Source: Rhodospirillales bacterium
GTDB taxonomy: Bacteria > Pseudomonadota > Alphaproteobacteria > Rhodospirillales > Rhodospirillaceae
Length of the DNA: 64,000 bases
Direction: 5' to 3'
Assembly: GCA_028278135.1 (NCBI GenBank)
Contig: JANQEW010000014.1
Span: 1 to 64,000, forward strand
Below are positions 39,403-48,058 of the stretch, piece by piece. Position 1 is the first letter of the stretch, and every line of letters begins with the position of its first letter. The position numbers were made by a program, and so were the translations under genes. The notes below the pieces were generated by a model that had not been told where the DNA came from, made no database searches, and saw only the letters and a program-made list of their open reading frames with translations.

Positions 39403-39445
39403 GGCATCCTCTGGCTCAGTGATCTTTGACATGGCATCCTCTGGC
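39391..39445. repeat. 30-bp-period duplication of the grxC start
   Basis: gatctttgacatggcatcctctggc occurs at 39391-39415 and again at 39421-39445, identical over 25 bp. Each copy carries (minus strand) AGAGGATGCCATG, a ribosome site plus start codon. Period 30 keeps the frame. Confidence 0.97.
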
Positions 39446-39874
39446 GATCTTCTGTATGGAGTTCTTTCCAGCGAGGAAAGCATGGTAACCCGTCTTCCAA
39501 AGAGATTCTAGTCTCGTCCGCTCCTCGCTGTTCTCATCTCTCATCCTCAATCCTTTTCTGCAGGAGCGTTTTGTGGTGCGTGTGACGTATTGCCTGATGG
39601 TCAGACAAGAATCCCCCCATTCATCAGGGATCTGCTCTCATTGGGTGAAATGTGCATGCAGCATGCCAACACGGCTTATAGGCTCCTCTTCCAAAGCCTC
39701 ATAGTCCTCACTCACGGGTGTGGGAGTCATGCCTGCCATTTTACCTTTTTTTCAGGAGATCAAGACCTGACTTGCCGGTGCTATAGAAGGTGCTGTACAA
39801 TGAAAAGAGCTGTCATTCATGTCCCTCGCGTAAGGACTGGATGATGTGGACGATATTGTATGGAGACTCACTGA
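39446..39874. other. Gene-free divergent region between grxC and dapA
   Basis: About 430 bp with no gene I can support; open frames on both strands lack any family feature. It should contain the promoters of the grxC and dapA operons. GGAG 9 bp before the dapA start is the only clear signal. Confidence 0.5.
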
Positions 39875-40747
39875 ATGTTCAGAGGGTCCATCACTGCTTT
39901 GATCACACCGTTCCGTAACGGCCAGATAGACGAAGTGGCCTTCCAATCTCTTGTTGCCTACCAGATTGCCGCTGGGACGCATGGCTTGGTGCCGTGCGGA
40001 ACAACTGGCGAGTCGCCTACACTTTCGCACGAAGAGCATAGGCGGGTCATGACTCTGTGCGTTGAGGCAGCAGAGGGTCGCGTCCCCGTTATTGCAGGAA
40101 CAGGGTCGAATTCCACTGCAGAAGCCATCGCTCTCACCCGCCACGCCCATGCTGCTGGGGCTTCTGCCGCCCTAGTGGTCACTCCCTATTATAACAAGCC
40201 AACACAGGAAGGTCTTTACCAGCACTTTAAAGCTATTCACGATAACGTCGATATTCCAATCATCCTCTATAACATTCCTGGCCGGTGTACAGTCGACTTA
40301 TCGCTCAACACCATGGTGCGTTTGGCTCAGCTACCAAAGATCATAGGCATTAAAGATGCGACGGCAGACTTGAATCGGCCGCTCAGGACGCGCTTGGCTG
40401 TTGGGCAGACGTTCTGCCAACTTTCAGGAGAAGACGCTACAGTTGTTGCTTTTCTGGCCCAAGGTGGGCATGGCTGCATTTCTGTATCATCCAATATTGC
40501 TCCTAGCCTGTGCGCCCAACTCCACAATGCTTGGAGCGCGGGGGAGCTCGCAACAGTGTTCGCCTTGCGAGATCGTCTGATGCCTCTGCATGAGGCTTTG
40601 TTCTGTGAAACGAGTCCTGGACCTGTCAAGTATGCAGCGGCTCTGCTTGGTCTCTGTGCAGCCGAAACACGCCTGCCTTTATGGGAGATTGCTGAGTCCA
40701 GTCGGCGCAGAGTACGGGAGACGTTGTCTGGTTTGGGGCTGATTTGA
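39875..40747 (+). CDS. dapA: 4-hydroxy-tetrahydrodipicolinate synthase
   Basis: Condenses pyruvate with aspartate semialdehyde for lysine and diaminopimelate. The barrel shows GLVPCGTTGESPTLSHEEH, PVIAGTGSNSTAEAI, VVTPYYNKPTQEGLYQHF, the catalytic Tyr in ILYNIPGR and the Schiff-base Lys in IIGIKDATADL. 290 residues. GGAG lies 9 bp before the ATG. smpB follows after 21 bp. Confidence 0.96.
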   Translation: MFRGSITALITPFRNGQIDEVAFQSLVAYQIAAGTHGLVPCGTTGESPTLSHEEHRRVMTLCVEAAEGRVPVIAGTGSNSTAEAIALTRHAHAAGASAALVVTPYYNKPTQEGLYQHFKAIHDNVDIPIILYNIPGRCTVDLSLNTMVRLAQLPKIIGIKDATADLNRPLRTRLAVGQTFCQLSGEDATVVAFLAQGGHGCISVSSNIAPSLCAQLHNAWSAGELATVFALRDRLMPLHEALFCETSPGPVKYAAALLGLCAAETRLPLWEIAESSRRRVRETLSGLGLI

Positions 40748-40768
40748 GATCATGACTCGCAATATCTC

Positions 40769-41263
40769 ATGGCTCATAAGAATAAGAGAAAAGGCACCTT
40801 TATCAACTCAGGAATCGTCAGCGAGAATCGGCGTGCTCGCTATGATTACTTCATAGAGAGTACTGTTGACGCGGGACTTGTTTTAATGGGCAGTGAGGTT
40901 AAATCCCTGCGTTTAGGACGCTGTGCAATCACAGAATGCTATGCAGGGCTACAGAAGAACGAACTATATTTGTTTAACGCCTACATTCCAGAGTACCAGG
41001 GAGGTGCTACTCTTCACTTTGGCCACGAATCCCGTCGACCGCGCAAGCTGCTGCTGCGTCGACGAGAAATCAGGCGTTTGCATGGGATGGTCACTCGAAG
41101 TGGTATGACACTCGTGCCGCTCATCATCTATTTTAACAACCGTGGAATCGCAAAAGTTCGACTGGGGATGGCACGCGGAAAAAGGCTGATCGACAAGCGG
41201 GATGTCCAAAGAAAACGCGACTGGCAACGCGAAAAAGCGCGTCTGCTGCGTGAGAGGCCATGA
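40769..41263 (+). CDS. smpB: tmRNA-binding protein SmpB
   Basis: Brings tmRNA to stalled ribosomes. Blocks: NRRARYDYFIESTVDAGLVLMGSEVKSLR, EYQGGATLHFGHESRRPRKLLLRRREI, GMTLVPLIIYFNNRGIAKVRLGMARGKRL, and the basic tail DKRDVQRKRDWQREKARLLR. 164 residues. dapA-smpB is a known alphaproteobacterial pair. The tmRNA gene itself was not seen nearby. Confidence 0.96.
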   Translation: MAHKNKRKGTFINSGIVSENRRARYDYFIESTVDAGLVLMGSEVKSLRLGRCAITECYAGLQKNELYLFNAYIPEYQGGATLHFGHESRRPRKLLLRRREIRRLHGMVTRSGMTLVPLIIYFNNRGIAKVRLGMARGKRLIDKRDVQRKRDWQREKARLLRERP

Positions 41264-41311
41264 TGTCCCAGTAGGATTCCAGTAGAGAGAGTTCACTCCC
41301 TACACTAACGA

Positions 41312-41348
41312 CACGGGGGGGGGACTGACACTTACAGTCCTCCCCGTG
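41312..41348. terminator. Bidirectional hairpin between smpB and glgC
   Basis: CACGGGGGGGGACTG pairs with CAGTCCTCCCCGTG around loop ACACTTA, a stem of about 14 bp with one extra G on the left. It lies between convergent smpB and glgC, so it can serve both strands. Confidence 0.8.
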
Positions 41349-41368
41349 CTGGCTGAAACGTGTATGAT

Positions 41369-42658
41369 TTAGAGTTTTTTCAGCATCTTTGCTGTTATGA
41401 GTGTAATACCACTACTTGTACGATAAAATCTTTTTACATCATCTTCCGTATTCTGACCTACCACCAATCCCTCTGGGATATTACAGTTGCTACCAATGAT
41501 GCACTTTTTAAGGATGCAGTGACGGCCGATATCAGAAGAGGGCAAGACCACTGTGTCCTCCACGAGGCTGTAGGAGTTCACACGAACAGTGCTGAACAAG
41601 AGGGATCGGCGCACAATGCCACCGGAAACAATGCAGCCTGCTGAGAGGACAGAGTCCACAGCCATGCCACGGCGATCGTTACTGTCAAAAACGAACTTTG
41701 CGGCTGGTTGCTGAATCTGGTAGGTCCAAATGGGCCACGAGGCATCGTACAGATCCAGCTCAGGAGTCACGGTCGTGAGATCAATGTTAGCAGCCCAATA
41801 GGCATCAACCGTACCGACATCACGCCAGTAAGGTTCCATCTGACCATTTTCACGCTGAACCACGCAGTGAACACAGGAATCAGCAAAACGGTGGGCAAAG
41901 ACCTTGCTAGACCGGACAACAAGATTTGGAATGACATCCTTCCCAAAGTCATGAGAAGAGCGAGAATCACGAGCGTCCTGCTCTAATGCACTGATCAGGA
42001 CGTCTGTGTTGAAGACGTAAATACCCATGCTCGCAAAGGCACAATCTGGTTGACTGGGAATGGCCGGGGGATTCTTAGGTTTTTCTATGAAGCTGGTGAT
42101 ACGATCAGCGGCATCGACTCCTACCACGCCGAAACCGACAGCGTCCATCAAGGGCACTTCCAAGCATGAGATGGTAACGTCTGCAGCCTTTTCGATATGG
42201 TGGGCGAGGAGGCGACTATAGTCCTGTTTATAGACATGATCGCCAGCGAGGACGAGAACATACTGCGGCATCCTGCTCCTCATGAGCTGTAGATTCTGAT
42301 ACACGGCATCTGCTGTCCCCTGGTACCAGACAGCCGTGTCTAGCTGCTGCTGAGCAGGCCACAGCTCGACGAACTCATTGATTTCTGCCCGTAGAAAACC
42401 CCATCCCCGCTGGATATGCTGAATCAGAGTATGCGCCTTGTACTGGGTCAGTACGGCAATCTGACGAATACCAGAATTGATGCAGTTGGAGAGCGGAAAA
42501 TCGATGATGCGGAACTTGCCACCAAAGGGCATTGCAGGTTTTGCTTCGTCATCTGTTAATTGTAAAAGACGTGTGCCACGCCCGCCTGCTAGGACAAGAG
42601 CGAATGTACTTCTCATAGTGTGGTGAAGATCATATGGTAATTCATTGAAAGAATGCAT
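41369..42658 (-). CDS. glgC: Glucose-1-phosphate adenylyltransferase
   Basis: Makes ADP-glucose from glucose-1-phosphate and ATP, the committed step of glycogen synthesis. Blocks: ALVLAGGRGTRLLQLTDDEAKPAMPFGG, RIIDFPLSNCINSGI, GTADAVYQNL, LAGDHVYKQDY, GFGVVGV, FIEKPKNPP and the beta-helix end with GVVGQN-type VVGQNTEDDVKRFYR. GGGAGGG lies 8 bp before the first ATG, giving 429 residues. It faces away from glgA across a 300-bp gap. Confidence 0.96.
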   Translation of the reverse strand: MHSFNELPYDLHHTMRSTFALVLAGGRGTRLLQLTDDEAKPAMPFGGKFRIIDFPLSNCINSGIRQIAVLTQYKAHTLIQHIQRGWGFLRAEINEFVELWPAQQQLDTAVWYQGTADAVYQNLQLMRSRMPQYVLVLAGDHVYKQDYSRLLAHHIEKAADVTISCLEVPLMDAVGFGVVGVDAADRITSFIEKPKNPPAIPSQPDCAFASMGIYVFNTDVLISALEQDARDSRSSHDFGKDVIPNLVVRSSKVFAHRFADSCVHCVVQRENGQMEPYWRDVGTVDAYWAANIDLTTVTPELDLYDASWPIWTYQIQQPAAKFVFDSNDRRGMAVDSVLSAGCIVSGGIVRRSLLFSTVRVNSYSLVEDTVVLPSSDIGRHCILKKCIIGSNCNIPEGLVVGQNTEDDVKRFYRTSSGITLITAKMLKKL

Positions 42659-42958
42659 CTGGTATTCCCTCCCGATCTGACTGGTATCAGTCGCGTCATT
42701 CTCACGCTGCCATCCTTGGGTTGTTGTCTGCCCTCTCGGCGTGTGTCCCTCTGAACCTGTCGCCGTCCTGTCGCGTGTTCTTCCGCAGACTAGGGTTCAA
42801 TCGGCCTTGTGTAAATCGAGCCCTGGCTTTCCTCCAAAAGTGAAAAGGTGAGGATTCCAATCCACAGTATGCTGCATCATAGTCATGGATCGGTCATGGA
42901 TAGAGTTCTGTGATAGGTCATGGATAGAGTTCTGTCATTGATAGAACGAGAGAAGACC
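42659..42958. other. Divergent glgC/glgA promoter region
   Basis: About 300 bp without a gene. Its glgA side carries the 24-bp duplication listed separately. A stretch of pyrimidine-rich sequence (42700-42790) precedes it. Promoters for both glycogen genes should lie here, but I cannot place them. Confidence 0.5.
42892..42935. repeat. 24-bp-period duplication before glgA
   Basis: ggtcatggatagagttctgt at 42892-42911 and 42916-42935, with a partial third copy (agtcatggatc) at 42881. The copies contain ATGs, one of which (42920) is in frame with glgA. Confidence 0.95.
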
Positions 42959-44437
42959 ATGAGAATTCTCTTTGTCACAACGGAAGTCTACCCGCTGGTA
43001 AAGACTGGAGGACTAGCAGATGTCGCAGGAGCCTTATCGGCCGCGTTAGCAGAATCGGGTGAAGATGTTCGTCTTCTCCTCCCGGCTTATCCGCAGGCTG
43101 TCAGGGCACTCAGACATTGGCGCCCGATAGGAGAGGGAGAAGTTCTAGGCTGGCGGATTCATCTGATTGAAGGCTGCATGCCCGACTCCGGTGTCCCCGT
43201 GCTGCTGGTCGTGTGTCCCCTTTTGTTTGAACGGCTCGGCAATCCCTACAGCGCGAGCACTGGCTGTGAGTGGCCAGACAACCATGAACGTTTTGCTGTT
43301 TTGAGTCGTGTGGCGGCCTCTATAGCAGTAGGAGAGTGGGGCGAGAAGGGAAGTGTGAGAGGGTGGAAGGGAGAGGGGTGGCGAGCCGATGTTGTCCACG
43401 CCAATGACTGGCAGACAGGGTTGGTGCCCGTATATCTGAAACTATGGGAGAACACGCGTGGGCGCAAGGGACCGGCATCTGTGTTTACCATCCATAATCT
43501 AGCCTTTCATGGTCAATTTCCCTCTTATGTCATGAGGCGGCTTGGATTACCGCTCGATATGTTTTCAGTTAATGGGCTTGAGTTTTACGGCAACGTAAGT
43601 TATCTTAAGGCGGGGTTGTATTATAGTGATAGTATAACAACTGTTAGCCCTACATATGCTCATGAAATACAAACGGATCAGGCTGGCCACGGTCTACAGG
43701 GATTGCTGCTGGCACGAGCTAAGACTCTCGTCGGCATCTTGAACGGTGAGGATAATCGCGTCTGGAATCCGGCTGCTGACCCCAGCATTCATCATCCTTT
43801 CACAGACAGGCAAATGAGTGGGAAAGCCCTCGATAAAATGGCCTTGCAGCGTGAACTAGGCTTGCACGTCAGTGCCACAGCCCCGCTGTTTGGGGTCATC
43901 AGTCGCCTGACAGAGCAAAAAGGCGTTGACCTTGTTATGGGAGCAGTGTCGGATATTATGGTACGAGATGGACAACTCGTGATATTGGGAGCGGGAGATC
44001 GCCGTTTTGAGGTTGCTTGCATGGCAGCTGCTGAGAGCTATCCTGGACGGATAGCAGTGCGCATTGGCTTAGATGAGGCCTTGGCTCACCGTATTCAGGC
44101 AGGCAGTGATGTGCTGTTGATGCCCTCTCGGTTTGAACCATGCGGGTTGTCACAGATGTATGCGATGCGGTATGGGACGCTTCCTGTAGTAAGGCGTACT
44201 GGAGGGTTAGCTGATACTGTCGTTGACGTAAACGATCCGGATGATCGAGGCACAGGATTTTTGTTTGACGCCGCGACTGTGCCGGCGTTTTTAGCGGTTG
44301 TTCACAGAGCGTTTGATCTGTACCGGAATCGTGCAGCGTGGCGAAGCATCCAGAGACGCGCTATGAGGCAGGATTTCAGTTGGCGGCGTTCGGCCGAGCG
44401 GTATCGGCAGCTCTACCGCGAACTCGTTCAGAAATAG
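42959..44437 (+). CDS. glgA: Glycogen synthase (ADP-glucose, GT5)
   Basis: Extends alpha-1,4-glucan from ADP-glucose. The classical GT5 start MRILFVTTEVYPLVKTGGLADV includes the ADP-glucose-binding KTGG; further blocks are VVHANDWQTGLVP, TIHNLAFHGQFP, SRLTEQKGVDL, PSRFEPCGLSQMYAMRYGTLPVVRRTGGL. The ATG at 42959 gives 492 residues; a duplication-derived ATG at 42920 would add 13. glgP follows 49 bp after the stop, forming a glgA-glgP pair. No glgB or glgX is visible in the window. Confidence 0.96.
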   Translation: MRILFVTTEVYPLVKTGGLADVAGALSAALAESGEDVRLLLPAYPQAVRALRHWRPIGEGEVLGWRIHLIEGCMPDSGVPVLLVVCPLLFERLGNPYSASTGCEWPDNHERFAVLSRVAASIAVGEWGEKGSVRGWKGEGWRADVVHANDWQTGLVPVYLKLWENTRGRKGPASVFTIHNLAFHGQFPSYVMRRLGLPLDMFSVNGLEFYGNVSYLKAGLYYSDSITTVSPTYAHEIQTDQAGHGLQGLLLARAKTLVGILNGEDNRVWNPAADPSIHHPFTDRQMSGKALDKMALQRELGLHVSATAPLFGVISRLTEQKGVDLVMGAVSDIMVRDGQLVILGAGDRRFEVACMAAAESYPGRIAVRIGLDEALAHRIQAGSDVLLMPSRFEPCGLSQMYAMRYGTLPVVRRTGGLADTVVDVNDPDDRGTGFLFDAATVPAFLAVVHRAFDLYRNRAAWRSIQRRAMRQDFSWRRSAERYRQLYRELVQK

Positions 44438-44486
44438 GGGGGGACGGGATCAGCTGTCTCAGTACTTGGCAAGGAGAACCAAGAAC

Positions 44487-46976
44487 ATGCAGCGACTGAG
44501 TGAGGCCACGCCGCGAATCGACAACAGGGTCGATTTCAACGACGTGGAATCTATTAAAAAGGAACTGATGCACTTCATGGTACACGTGGTCGGTGCGGAT
44601 CCAACGTATGCGACTGAAGAGAACTGGTTCTATGCTCTTGCTTTTCTTGTCCGCGGCAAGCTAAGCGAGCTGTATATCCATTCAGCCCGTGCACAGTACG
44701 ATCGTGATACCAAACGCACATATTACCTGTCAATGGAGTTTCTAACAGGACGAAGTTTGGTAAAACAGTTATACGACTTAAAGATTATAGATCACGTACG
44801 AAGAGCCTTAAAAGAGCTTGGAATCGGCCTAGATTCAATTGCAGAACTTGAGTTTGATGCCGCCCTTGGGAACGGTGGTCTTGGCCGTTTGGCTGCCTGT
44901 CTGCTAGACTCAATGGCCACCCACGGGTACCCGGGTTTTGGCTATGGGATTCGTTATGCATTTGGCATGTTCAACCAGCGCATTGAATCTGGTCAGCAAG
45001 TGGAACAGCCGGAACAGTGGTTGCGTCATGGGAATCCCTGGGAGTACCCCAGACCGGAGGTACTTTACCCTGTGCGTTTTCACGGAAAGGTCCTGCGTTT
45101 CAGGAACGCTGATGGTCAGGAAACCTGTCAGTGGGTTGATACTGATGATGTGATTGCTATGGCTTATGATGTGCCAGTCTCTGGCTATGGCTCAACAATT
45201 GTTGGTAACTTACGTTTGTGGACTGCACGCGCAACACATGATTTTGACTTAAGCTATTTTAATCAAGGGAACTATATCGACGCCGTGCGCGATAAGACGA
45301 CGTCAGAAAACCTCTCTCGTGTTCTATACCCAGCGGACACGACATTAATGGGACAGGAGCTACGCCTGAAGCAAGAATATTTCTTTGTCAGCGCCTCTCT
45401 ACAGGATATTATTACACGGTTTAAGCGTACTCATAGAACTCTTGATATGCTACCTGACCGTGTTGCTATCCAGCTCAACGATACCCACCCGGCTTTAGCC
45501 GTAGCAGAGATGATGCGCCAGCTGACTGATATTCATGGTTCCCAATGGGAGCAGGCCTGGGAGATCACTAGCCACATTTTCCATTATACCAACCATACCC
45601 TTTTACCGGAAGCTTTAGAAACCTGGCCTATCTCGATGTTAGAGTCTGTGCTCCCGCGGCACCTGGAGATTATTTATCAAATCAATCACCGCTTTCTACA
45701 ACAGGTCAAATACACTTTTCCTGGTGATACTGGAGCATTGCGCAGACTCTCATTGATAGATGATGACAGTAGGCGTGTACGGATGGCCCACCTAGCTATT
45801 GTCGGTTCAACACGGGTAAACGGTGTAGCCGAGTTGCACACTAACCTCGTGTGCCAAACAATCTTTGCAGACTTCCATCACATGTGGCCACATAAGTTCG
45901 TTAATGTAACAAATGGCGTGACTCCACGGCGCTGGCTTCTGCAGGCAAATCCAGGGCTGTCCTCGCTAATAAGCGAGCGTATTGGTGACAGTTGGATTAC
46001 AGACCTCTCCAGTCTGAAGGAGCTAGAGGCGCATATTAGCGATGATACATTTATAGAACGCTTTCATGAAGTGAAGTCTGCTAATAAGAAGCGGTTAGCG
46101 CTGTTGATTGATACCCGCCTTGGTATCAAGGTGAATCCAAGTTCCATGTTCGACGTACAAGTCAAGCGGATACACGAGTACAAGAGGCAGCTTCTTAATG
46201 TGCTGCACGTCATTAACCGTTACAATCGCCTGCGCGATCGTCACGACATTGACACTCTGGTGCCACGTACCGTGATTTTCGCTGGCAAATCGGCGCCGGG
46301 GTATTATATGGCGAAGTTAATCATCCGTCTCATTCACGACGTAGCGGAAATGGTTAACAATGACCCAAAAGTTGGCGACCTGCTGAAGGTCGTTTTCGTC
46401 CCCAATTACAATGTGTCACTGGCAGAGATGATCATTCCGGGTTCTGATCTGTCCGAACAGATTTCGACCGCTGGGACAGAAGCCTCAGGAACTGGAAATA
46501 TGAAATTCGCCTTGAACGGTGCGCTGACCATTGGCACGCTGGATGGTGCGAACATTGAAATACGTGAATCTGTCGGCAATGAGAATTTCTTCGAATTCGG
46601 GCTAACGGCAGAAGAAGCACAGGAGTTGCGTTTGCAGGGTTATGATCCTTGGCAGTTCTATCGCCGCAACAGGGATTTGATGCGCGTGTTGGATATGATT
46701 GGTCAGGGATTTTTCTCCCCAGGAGAGCCTGATCGCTATAGGCCAATCTTTGATTTACTTTTAAAAGGCGGGGATCATTATCTGTTGCTAGCTGACTATG
46801 CCTCGTACGTGGCTTGTCATCAGGAAAGGGTGGATGCTGTCTTTAGCAACGGCAAAGATTGGGCCAGGCGAGCGGCAATCAACGTCGCTAACATGGGGCA
46901 CTTCTCTAGCGATCGTACCGTACACACATACGCCAGAGATGTGTGGAACGTGAAACAAATGGCGCTGTTTGAGTAA
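44487..46976 (+). CDS. glgP: Glycogen/starch phosphorylase
   Basis: Releases glucose-1-phosphate from glycogen with phosphate, using PLP. Blocks: YYLSMEFLTGRSLVKQ, ALGNGGLGRLAACLLDSMAT, QLNDTHPALAVAEMMR, FVNVTNGVTPRRWL, VKRIHEYKRQLLN and the PLP lysine in EASGTGNMKFALNGALTIGTLDG (near residue 665). AAGGAG lies 10 bp before the ATG at 44487, giving 829 residues. A TTG at 44466 is in frame but less likely. A strong terminator follows. Confidence 0.97.
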   Translation: MQRLSEATPRIDNRVDFNDVESIKKELMHFMVHVVGADPTYATEENWFYALAFLVRGKLSELYIHSARAQYDRDTKRTYYLSMEFLTGRSLVKQLYDLKIIDHVRRALKELGIGLDSIAELEFDAALGNGGLGRLAACLLDSMATHGYPGFGYGIRYAFGMFNQRIESGQQVEQPEQWLRHGNPWEYPRPEVLYPVRFHGKVLRFRNADGQETCQWVDTDDVIAMAYDVPVSGYGSTIVGNLRLWTARATHDFDLSYFNQGNYIDAVRDKTTSENLSRVLYPADTTLMGQELRLKQEYFFVSASLQDIITRFKRTHRTLDMLPDRVAIQLNDTHPALAVAEMMRQLTDIHGSQWEQAWEITSHIFHYTNHTLLPEALETWPISMLESVLPRHLEIIYQINHRFLQQVKYTFPGDTGALRRLSLIDDDSRRVRMAHLAIVGSTRVNGVAELHTNLVCQTIFADFHHMWPHKFVNVTNGVTPRRWLLQANPGLSSLISERIGDSWITDLSSLKELEAHISDDTFIERFHEVKSANKKRLALLIDTRLGIKVNPSSMFDVQVKRIHEYKRQLLNVLHVINRYNRLRDRHDIDTLVPRTVIFAGKSAPGYYMAKLIIRLIHDVAEMVNNDPKVGDLLKVVFVPNYNVSLAEMIIPGSDLSEQISTAGTEASGTGNMKFALNGALTIGTLDGANIEIRESVGNENFFEFGLTAEEAQELRLQGYDPWQFYRRNRDLMRVLDMIGQGFFSPGEPDRYRPIFDLLLKGGDHYLLLADYASYVACHQERVDAVFSNGKDWARRAAINVANMGHFSSDRTVHTYARDVWNVKQMALFE

Positions 46977-47063
46977 GGAGTAAGGGGGGATGCCGATGCG
47001 ATGACACGGCGGACAGAGGCGGACAGAAAGGACGGGAAAAAAAACTGCTGACACGACAGACTT

Positions 47064-47110
47064 CCCGCCCGCCCTGCCGGGCCCCGCCCTGCCGGGCGGG
47101 CGGGTTTTTT
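47064..47110 (+). terminator. Strong terminator after glgP, with a duplication in its stem
   Basis: CCCGCCCGCCC (47064-47074) pairs perfectly with GGGCGGGCGGG (47094-47104), followed by TTTTTT. Between the arms lies a 15-bp-period repeat of cgccctgccggg (47070-47081, 47085-47096), so the hairpin seems to have grown by tandem duplication. Confidence 0.93.
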
Positions 47111-47211
47111 GATGCTTGCTTGCTGCTTGCTCCACTCACGAACTCCCTACCTCCCTCTTCAGGCTCCCTCTTTTGCGAGGCAGGAGCATCCTATTTTGTT
47201 TTCATTATGTA

Positions 47212-47895
47212 CTAAAGGTGGCGAAAACAACGCTCTAACTTGTTATGAGCCTTGCGGAGCGCGATCTCTGGATCGATTTTCAGCTGATAAGCCAGTCGCA
47301 CACAGGTAAACAGGAGATCACCTAAGCCCTCTACGAGTTGTTCTTTCATGACTCCTGCTGCAGACAAAGCAGCCCGTAACGCAGTGGCTTGTCTGTTCAT
47401 TTTCGATATTCGCTTAGAAATTGAAAGAATATCAATTGATTCTCTTTCTAAAAAAGCAATGAGTTTATTGGCCCTGCTCAGGGCAGGTAGGGCAGTGGAG
47501 GTCTGTTGAGACTGCTGCTGTTCCTCTTCCTTTAAAGCGTCCCACACGACTAGTTGCTCTTCTGCACTCATGACCTGCATATTGCCAAAAACATGCGGAT
47601 GGCGACGCACTAGCTTGTCTGTGAGACAAGCAGTAATGTCCGCAAAGGCAAAAAAGCTGTGCTCTTTTGCCATCTGGGCGTAAAAGACTATTTGCAGGAG
47701 GAGATCTCCAAGTTCTTCCTTCAGAAGGGTCATATCGTTTTTCTCTATAGCGTCAGCCACTTCATAGGCTTCCTCTATGGTATGGCACACCGTGCTGGCG
47801 AAGGTCTGTTCCTTGTCCCATGGACACCCCCCGCTTGGGTCTCGTAGCAGAGCCACGATGTCGAGCAGCAACCCAATGCCATGATTCTGACTCAT
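47212..47895 (-). CDS. mazG: Nucleoside triphosphate pyrophosphohydrolase MazG
   Basis: Hydrolyses non-canonical or excess NTPs to NMPs. The MazG start DIVALLRDPSGGCPWDKEQT is followed by the metal-binding EEAYEVADAI and LKEELGDLLLQIVFYAQMA, then RRHPHVFG; the second domain has EGLGDLLFTCVRLA. 227 residues, slightly shorter than E. coli MazG. AAGGAG lies 9 bp before the ATG. In relatives mazG is often near hfq-hflX; here those are 13 kb away. Confidence 0.94.
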   Translation of the reverse strand: MSQNHGIGLLLDIVALLRDPSGGCPWDKEQTFASTVCHTIEEAYEVADAIEKNDMTLLKEELGDLLLQIVFYAQMAKEHSFFAFADITACLTDKLVRRHPHVFGNMQVMSAEEQLVVWDALKEEEQQQSQQTSTALPALSRANKLIAFLERESIDILSISKRISKMNRQATALRAALSAAGVMKEQLVEGLGDLLFTCVRLAYQLKIDPEIALRKAHNKLERCFRHL

Positions 47896-48058
47896 GTTTT
47901 CACACTCCTTGCATGCCCCTGTCTGTGGAGACCTGCCAAGAATAGGCCCCTCATGACTTTGAGGGAGCCGTCTCCCAAACCAAAAGAAAGACTGACACCG
48001 GCTGACAACAGGCGGCCGGCCGTGTCTTCGTGGCGGCGGTCACCAATGGCCATACCAG

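Noticed and set aside
39752-40150. 132-codon minus-strand frame over the dapA start
   Set aside because: Most of it is the antisense of dapA, and it has no family similarity.
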